NCBI GenBank assembly: GCA_035649575.1
Contig: DASRJH010000025.1
Coordinates: 1-11,578 of the forward strand
Reading direction: 5' to 3'
DNA: 11,578 nucleotides
Source of the DNA: DASVAL01 sp035649575
GTDB lineage: Bacteria; Planctomycetota; UBA1135; UBA2386
Shown here: piece by piece, positions 7,579 through 11,578 of the stretch
Numbering within the stretch: position 1 is the stretch's first letter
Layout: every line of letters starts with the position of its first letter
The notes under the pieces: generated by a model
The model's input: the letters and a program-made list of their open reading frames with translations, nothing else
What the model was told of the DNA's origin: nothing
Database searches by the model: none
Made by a program: the position numbers and the translations under genes

Positions 7579-7594
7579 GTTCCAACCCTGGAAC
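7579..7594. promoter_or_regulatory. 16-bp palindrome at the radical SAM promoter (operator-like)
   Basis: GTTCCA-ACCC-TGGAAC is a perfect inverted repeat of six-base arms with a four-base centre. It lies 8 bp upstream of the candidate -10 and covers the spacer and -35 of the minus-strand promoter. This is where an operator is expected. It could also form a small RNA hairpin if read from the other strand, but no T-run follows. Confidence 0.4.
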
Positions 7595-7789
7595 CGAGCG
7601 ATTCGGGAGATTGCCGATCGCGGCCACCTCCCCCGATGGCACGGCTCCCGACCTCGTCCCGGATCGAGGCTGAGCCGGCACTGCGACTGGTTGCCGTCCT
7701 CCGCGGAAACCGCCATGCTTCCGGGCTCGCTGTTGCAGAGTATCGCCGATTCCGTCCCGCCGCGTGGCTCGTCTCCGACCCTCGATGCC

Positions 7790-8209
7790 GTGAAAAGCCT
7801 GTTCCTCGCCGGCGTCTGTCTCTCGTGCCTCGCGCTCCCCTCGCCGGGCAAGGTACCCGCAGGTCCGTGGACCAAGAGCAAGATCCCGGAGGGCTGGGGC
7901 GTTCACGAGACCAAGAACTACCAGATCCAGTCGCAAGCCGGCATGAACTACCTCCGCTACGGCGGGGCACCGAATTCGGCGGCCTACTACAAGGGGGACG
8001 ACCGCGAGATGGTCTGCTACGACACGGGCAAGTGGAGCAACAATCCGAAGGTCGAGGGGCCCGTGACCGGCCCGCGTGGATCCGGTGAGTCGAAGCTCGA
8101 GCGTCGCATGCGCCGCCTCGACGAGATCATGACCATGGACACCCTCGGCGGCTCCGCGCCCGAGGGTTGGCATCAGTACTTCTCCTGGCTCGTCGTCTCC
8201 GTCGGGTGA
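7790..8209 (+). CDS. Small exported protein, probable remnant of an HExxH peptidase-like gene
   Basis: Read from the GTG at 7790 the product has 139 residues and opens with a signal-peptide-like stretch (VKSLFLAGVCLSCLALPSPG). The rest includes HETKNYQIQS, YGGAPNSAAYYKGDDREMV and CYDTGKW, and the protein stops just after PEGWHQYFSWLVVSVG. In planctomycete DUF1570-like proteins, as I remember them, similar segments occur in this order and are followed by an HExxH zinc motif and a WxxEGxxxYF segment. Here HEGWH appears as PEGWH. The protein ends before any third zinc ligand, and the gap between the YQIQS and YGGAP segments is unusually short. I infer a decayed or deleted gene, inactive as a metallopeptidase; similarity was not tested. 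An ATG at 7715, after GCGGAA, is an alternative start but would place 25 residues before the signal. The stop TGA overlaps the next gene's GTG (GTGA), suggesting translational coupling. Confidence 0.5.
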   Translation: MKSLFLAGVCLSCLALPSPGKVPAGPWTKSKIPEGWGVHETKNYQIQSQAGMNYLRYGGAPNSAAYYKGDDREMVCYDTGKWSNNPKVEGPVTGPRGSGESKLERRMRRLDEIMTMDTLGGSAPEGWHQYFSWLVVSVG

Positions 8210-9291
8210 GTCCTCACGACTGCGTCATCGTCGGCGCGGGCATCCACGGTCTCTGCACGGCGTTCTGGTTGCGTCAACGCGGCGTCCACGACCTGCTTCT
8301 GCTCGAACGCCACGGCCCAGGGCACGACCGCGGCAGCTCGCATGGCCAGACGCGCATCACCCGCTCGTCATACCACGAGCCGTTCCTCGTCCGTCTCGCG
8401 GAGCGCGCCCACCGAGAAGCGTGGCCAGCCCTCGAACGCGAGTTCGGCCGTTCGCTGCGCGTGCGCACGCCTGGCGTGTTCTTCGGCCCCGCGTCAGGTC
8501 CCTTCGGCGACTACCTGCGCGCCACGCTCGGCAGCTGTCGCGACGCCGAGCAGGTGACTCCGGCCACGGCGCGACAACGCTTCCCGTTGCTGCGCTTTCC
8601 GGCCGAAGACGCGGTTCTCGTCGACCAGACCGCAGCGATGTTGCTCGCGGCCGACACCATCGCCGGGCTCCGAGCCTGGCTCGCCGAAAAGGGCGTCGAA
8701 CTGCGCTGGCACACTCCCGTCCTGCGACTCGAACCACAGGCCGACTACGTCGACGTCGTCATCGCGAAGGCAACCGTGAAGGCACGCACCGTGGTGCTGG
8801 CGGCCGGTCCATGGTTGCCGGCTCTGGCCCCGCCCGGCCACGAGCCTCTCACGGTGCAGCGCCAGGAGGTCGGCTACTTCGACGTCGCTGCCGACGAGGC
8901 CGCATGTCGGGCCGGGACCTTCCCCGTATGGGCGCGGATCGGCGAGACGCCCGAGAACTTCCACTACGGCCTGCCGAGCCACGCGAACAGCGGGCTCAAA
9001 GCCGCCGTGCACCGCACGACAGGTCCCGGTTGTGACCCGGATGCCATACCACCCGCGATCGACGATGGTGCGCTCATGGCGCTGGCACGCGAGCGCTTCG
9101 CGGTCGAGGTGCGCGGACTGCGCGCTGCCGAACGATGCCTCTACACGATGACGGGCGACCAGGGCCTCCGCGTCGGAAGGCATGCACGCATTCCGCAGCT
9201 TGTCGTCATTGCCGCCTGCAGCGGACACGCCTTCAAGTTCGGCCCGATCATCGGGCAGATGGCAGCGGATCTCGTCGCGAAGCCCGCGTGA
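8206..9291 (+). CDS. FAD-dependent amine oxidase, sarcosine oxidase/N-methyltryptophan oxidase type
   Basis: The 361-residue product belongs to the DAO/monomeric sarcosine oxidase fold. These flavoenzymes oxidise secondary N-methyl amino acids or cyclic imino acids to an imine, with hydrogen peroxide formed. The N-terminal dinucleotide loop is VIVGAGIHGLCTAFWL, and Glu34 ends the second strand. GSSHGQTRITRSSYHEP (43-59) matches the GSxHGxTRxxR flavin/substrate segment. Lys265 and His269, in GLKAAVH, correspond to the oxygen-activating lysine and active-site histidine of sarcosine oxidase. Cys311, in CLYTMTGDQ, is the expected covalent FAD attachment site. ACSGHAFKFGP is the usual C-terminal loop. 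The catalytic set looks intact. The start is the GTG at 8206, which directly precedes the conserved N-terminus and overlaps the upstream stop. The TTG at 8167 is in frame but adds unrelated sequence. Substrate is not predictable: sarcosine, N-methyltryptophan and pipecolate are candidates. No glycine-cleavage or folate genes are adjacent. Confidence 0.88.
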   Translation: MSPHDCVIVGAGIHGLCTAFWLRQRGVHDLLLLERHGPGHDRGSSHGQTRITRSSYHEPFLVRLAERAHREAWPALEREFGRSLRVRTPGVFFGPASGPFGDYLRATLGSCRDAEQVTPATARQRFPLLRFPAEDAVLVDQTAAMLLAADTIAGLRAWLAEKGVELRWHTPVLRLEPQADYVDVVIAKATVKARTVVLAAGPWLPALAPPGHEPLTVQRQEVGYFDVAADEAACRAGTFPVWARIGETPENFHYGLPSHANSGLKAAVHRTTGPGCDPDAIPPAIDDGALMALARERFAVEVRGLRAAERCLYTMTGDQGLRVGRHARIPQLVVIAACSGHAFKFGPIIGQMAADLVAKPA

Positions 9292-9304
9292 ACACGCGGA
9301 GTCC

Positions 9305-9320
9305 ACGCGTGACTACGCGT
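9305..9320. terminator. Hairpin between the convergent flavoenzyme and der genes
   Basis: ACGCGT-GACT-ACGCGT forms a perfect six-base stem with a four-base loop, readable from either strand. It lies over the der stop codon and just past the flavoenzyme stop. The surrounding bases repeat the theme: CGCGTG at 9285, CACGCG at 9293, and the palindrome CACGCGTG at 9304-9311. No T-run follows on either strand, so it is not a classical intrinsic terminator. It may act as a bidirectional transcript-end structure. Confidence 0.35.
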
Positions 9321-10644
9321 CCCCGAGCACGACCTTCTCGCGGCGCCGGAACACGATGCGGATGGGCACCTCGGGACAATCGAACGACTCGCGCAAGACC
9401 TGGGCGAGGTAGCGCTCGTATTGGCCGCGGAACCAACGCGGCTCGTTGACGAACACCATCAACGCCAGTGGCTCGGTGCCGATTTGCGTGCCGTAGAACA
9501 GCTTCGGGAAGTGGCCGCGTGTCGAGGGCAGCAGTCGGTCGCGCGCCTTCTGCAGCACGGCATTGAGCTTCGGCGTCGGCATCTTGACCTTGGTCTGCTC
9601 GCGCAACTCGAACAGGAGGTCCAGGGTCTCGCCGATGTTCGTGCCCTCGTGGGCCGACATGAAGACCACGGGTGCGTGGTCGAGCCCGGGCAGCTGCTGC
9701 TTGATGTAGGCATCCCACTTCTTGAGGTCGAGCTCGGGTGCGAGGTCGATCTTGTTGCCGACGAGGACCACCGGCTTGTGGTGTTCGACACAGTAGGCCG
9801 CGAGGCTCTTGTCGACCTGGCTGATCGGCTCGCGCACGTCGAACATGTGCACACACAGCTGCGCGCGCCGGATGCTGTCGTTGCTGCGCGCGTGGGCGAA
9901 CAACTCGATCGCGTGCTCGAGGCTCTTCTTCTTGCGCACGCCGGCGGTGTCGATCGCCATCACCTTCCTGCCGTCGAAGTCGAACACGACGTCGATCGCG
10001 TCGCGTGTCGTGCCGGGCAGCTCGTGCACGATCACGCGCTGCTCGCCGGCCAGCTGGTTGATCAACGTCGACTTGCCCGAGTTGCGCTTGCCGACGACCG
10101 CGAAGCTCAGCACGTCACCGGCCGCAGCATCCTCCTCGTGCCCCTTGGCCGGCAGCTCTGCGACGATGCGATCGAGCAATACGCTGGCGCCAAAGCCCTC
10201 CTTGGCGCTGACCGGCAACGGATCGCCGAAGCCGATGCCCTGCCATTCGGCGACCAGCATCTCGTCGGAGAAGGTCTCGACCTTGTTCGCGACGAGCACT
10301 CGCTTCTTGTCGAGCGTGCGCAGCCGCCGCGCGACGAGGTCGTCCCCCGGAACGCGACCCGTCTTGCCGTCGACGACGAACAGGATCAGATCAGCGGTCT
10401 CGAGCGCTACCTCGATCTGCGCCTCGATGTGGTCCTTGAGCAGCGCTTCGTCGACGAGACCGAGTCCGCCCGTATCGACCAGTTCGAAGGTCCGATCGGC
10501 GTGTTGCATGGTCACCGCAACGCGGTCGCGCGTCACACCGGCAGTCGGTTCGACGATCGAGACGCGGCGGCCGACGAGTCGATTGAACAGGCTCGACTTG
10601 CCGACGTTCGGACGACCGATGATAGCGACGCGCGGAATGGCCAC
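9313..10644 (-). CDS. der: Ribosome-assembly GTPase Der (EngA)
   Basis: Der is the tandem-GTPase factor needed for maturation of the 50S ribosomal subunit. The 443-residue product has the full architecture. GTPase domain 1 has GRPNVGKS (10-17), DTGG (57-60), NKVE (120-123) and SAK (146-148). Domain 2 has GKRNSGKS (185-192), DTAG (232-235), NKID (297-300) and SAH (330-332). The C-terminal KH-like domain runs from about 355, with KLFYGTQIGTEPLALMVFVNEP and FRGQYERYL. The first domain has Glu123 where the NKxD motif usually has Asp, a conservative change at the guanine-specificity residue. The second P-loop is GKRNSGKS rather than the commoner GRPNVGKS, but keeps the Asn thought to help bind potassium. 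The start is GTG at 10644, directly before the conserved PRVAIIGRPNVGKS. No ribosome-binding site is visible. The gene lies 102 bp downstream of the peptidase gene on the same strand. Confidence 0.96.
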   Translation of the reverse strand: MAIPRVAIIGRPNVGKSSLFNRLVGRRVSIVEPTAGVTRDRVAVTMQHADRTFELVDTGGLGLVDEALLKDHIEAQIEVALETADLILFVVDGKTGRVPGDDLVARRLRTLDKKRVLVANKVETFSDEMLVAEWQGIGFGDPLPVSAKEGFGASVLLDRIVAELPAKGHEEDAAAGDVLSFAVVGKRNSGKSTLINQLAGEQRVIVHELPGTTRDAIDVVFDFDGRKVMAIDTAGVRKKKSLEHAIELFAHARSNDSIRRAQLCVHMFDVREPISQVDKSLAAYCVEHHKPVVLVGNKIDLAPELDLKKWDAYIKQQLPGLDHAPVVFMSAHEGTNIGETLDLLFELREQTKVKMPTPKLNAVLQKARDRLLPSTRGHFPKLFYGTQIGTEPLALMVFVNEPRWFRGQYERYLAQVLRESFDCPEVPIRIVFRRREKVVLGDA

Positions 10645-10670
10645 GGGAATGCCAGGGGAGTGGGGCGAAC

Positions 10671-10676
10671 AGGATA
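10671..10676 (-). promoter_or_regulatory. Weak candidate -10 for der
   Basis: The 102-bp spacer between the peptidase gene and der contains TATCCT on the minus strand, 27 bp before the der GTG. It matches four of six consensus bases. The -35 position (TGGCCG at 17 bp spacing) is poor. der may instead be read through from the peptidase gene. Confidence 0.2.
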
Positions 10677-10746
10677 CGGAGCGCGCCTCACCGCGGCCAG
10701 CCGCCCCCGACAGGAACCTCGAGACCCCCAGGCAGCGGTTGCTGCG

Positions 10747-11526
10747 TCACTTGCCAGCGGGCACTGCGTCGCCCCTCGGCTCGGGCAACAGTGCCATGAG
10801 CGCCATCGCGGGGGTCGCGGTCTTGAAGACCATCTGGGTCTCGACGACGGCCGCATCCTCGTCGTAGACGACCGTCGAGGTCGATTGAGCAATGCCGACC
10901 ACGTTGCCCTTGCTGTCGACGATTGGCGCTCCGCTGCTGCCTTTCGCGAACTCGCAGGTCACGTGCAGCCAGGTCCTCGGCGCAACCTGATCCGGGGGCC
11001 TCCGGGCGCTGCCCTCCGGCACGGGGTCGCGCTGCAAGAACCAACGGGCCACGAGCCCCTCGCTGAAGAAGGCGAACTGGTGGTCCGGATTCGACATGCA
11101 ATACACGCGTTCGCCAACCTGTACGCTGGCGCGAAGCGCGAGGGGAACGCAGTTCGGCTCGCCCGTCTGGAGCACCGCGACGTCGGCGCCCTCGTCCTTC
11201 GACAGCACCTTTGCGACGGCCCACACGTGCCCTTCCAGATCGGCGGTCACTAGATACGCCTCGCGCATCGTCGCGTCGGGGGCGAGCACGTGGGCACAGG
11301 TCGCCACGATTCCGTTGCTGCCAACGCAGAAGCCAGAGGCCCCCGCGAAGTGCCACTCATCGCACTCCGTACACAGGTAGTAGTGGCCGACGATGCGCAT
11401 GCTGCGGAGCACTCGTTCGTGGATCTGGGGCGGCTCGAGCGCCTGGACCTGTTCCGCGGTCCGCGGCATGGCAAACGTCTTCGCCACCGCTGCCTGCCCG
11501 AGCAGCGTCGCGCACGACACGAGCAC
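10747..11526 (-). CDS. Exported trypsin-like serine peptidase with CxxC segment (5' end uncertain)
   Basis: The 259-residue reading from the GTG at 11526 has a chymotrypsin/HtrA-like protease domain. The triad is His79 in VATCAHVLAP, Asp115 in ADVAVLQ and Ser198 in KGSSGAPIVD. VGIAQST follows the serine as in HtrA-type folds. Before the domain is LCTECDEWHFAGASGFCVG, with a Cys52-x-x-Cys55 pair. Cysteines are plentiful (52, 55, 67, 77, 126, 143, 191), which suggests disulfides or a small metal site in an exported protein. No PDZ domain follows, unlike DegP/DegQ. The stretch VLVSCATLLGQAAVA looks like a signal-peptide core. The frame stays open from 11526 to the right edge of the window and encodes basic residues (LRITRACSKLRESG) suited to an n-region, so the true start may lie beyond 11578. 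The gene is upstream of der on the same strand. Target unknown. Confidence 0.8.
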   Translation of the reverse strand: MLVSCATLLGQAAVAKTFAMPRTAEQVQALEPPQIHERVLRSMRIVGHYYLCTECDEWHFAGASGFCVGSNGIVATCAHVLAPDATMREAYLVTADLEGHVWAVAKVLSKDEGADVAVLQTGEPNCVPLALRASVQVGERVYCMSNPDHQFAFFSEGLVARWFLQRDPVPEGSARRPPDQVAPRTWLHVTCEFAKGSSGAPIVDSKGNVVGIAQSTSTVVYDEDAAVVETQMVFKTATPAMALMALLPEPRGDAVPAGK

Positions 11527-11578
11527 GCCGCTCTCGCGCAGCTTGGAGCAGGCTCGAGTGATGCGCAGTTCCAGCAGT

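Larger units (their letters stand above)
7536..7789. other. Divergent intergenic region
   Basis: This 254-bp spacer separates the radical SAM start (-) from the small exported-protein start (+). The left end holds the candidate promoter and palindrome described separately. A weak stem, CCTCG(7652-7656) with CGAGG(7665-7669), is also present. I find no tRNA or other recognisable RNA gene. The right end is an open frame in phase with the next gene, so an ATG at 7715 could extend that gene to this side. Confidence 0.5.

Noticed and set aside
5700..7673. 657-codon open frame on the plus strand opposite the radical SAM gene
   Set aside because: The opposite strand carries an intact CxxxCxxC radical SAM enzyme, and this frame shows only Arg/Glu/Leu-rich antisense composition.
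9313..10644. NKVE in Der domain 1 as a loss of GTP specificity
   Set aside because: Asp-to-Glu is conservative, all other G motifs are intact, and I recall similar variants in other Der proteins. It is noted in the feature but is not strong enough for a finding.
9421..11253. 610-codon open frame on the plus strand opposite der and the peptidase
   Set aside because: It runs across two confirmed genes and their spacer, has no domain, and has low-complexity composition. It is an antisense shadow.
1..11578. Defence island, prophage or mobile element
   Set aside because: No nuclease, helicase, toxin, integrase, transposase or phage structural gene is visible. The recognised genes are mostly housekeeping or isolated enzymes.

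Overview
This is a high-GC bacterial window with ten protein genes, strong G/C at third codon positions and several GTG starts with weak or absent Shine-Dalgarno sequences. A secreted serine peptidase with a CxxC...WH segment, a HEAT-repeat protein and a small metallopeptidase-like remnant remind me of Planctomycetota. That assignment is inference and rests on no marker gene. All the genes look chromosomal. I see no phage, transposon, CRISPR, rRNA or tRNA signature.

Layout, left to right. Positions 1-252 hold two near-identical 117/119-bp tandem repeats and the start of a third. argJ (+, arginine biosynthesis) follows and converges on a small LysM lipoprotein gene (-). psd (+, phosphatidylserine decarboxylase) diverges from the lipoprotein gene and converges on a 532-residue HEAT-repeat protein (-). 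A GT4-type glycosyltransferase (+) diverges from the HEAT gene and converges on a B12-binding radical SAM protein (-). After a 254-bp divergent region comes a two-gene unit (+): a small exported protein, probably the remnant of an HExxH peptidase-like gene, whose stop codon overlaps the GTG start of a sarcosine oxidase/N-methyltryptophan oxidase-type flavoenzyme. This converges on der (-, ribosome-assembly GTPase), which lies downstream of a trypsin-like serine peptidase (-). The peptidase's N-terminus may run off the right edge.

The genes do not form one pathway. Strand alternates at almost every gene, so most are probably transcribed singly. The exceptions are the remnant/flavoenzyme pair and possibly peptidase-der. 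psd, the lipoprotein, the glycosyltransferase and the radical SAM protein could all touch the envelope, but nothing shows that they act together. All four convergent gene pairs are separated by only 10-27 bp. Three divergent spacers contain short perfect or near-perfect dyads that could be operators.

I do not see a convincing new multi-gene system. The items most worth a second look are the tandem repeat beside argJ, the decayed peptidase remnant fused by overlap to the flavoenzyme gene, the glycosyltransferase with an altered donor-site motif, the orphan B12-radical SAM enzyme with a palindrome at its promoter, and the CxxC-bearing serine peptidase.
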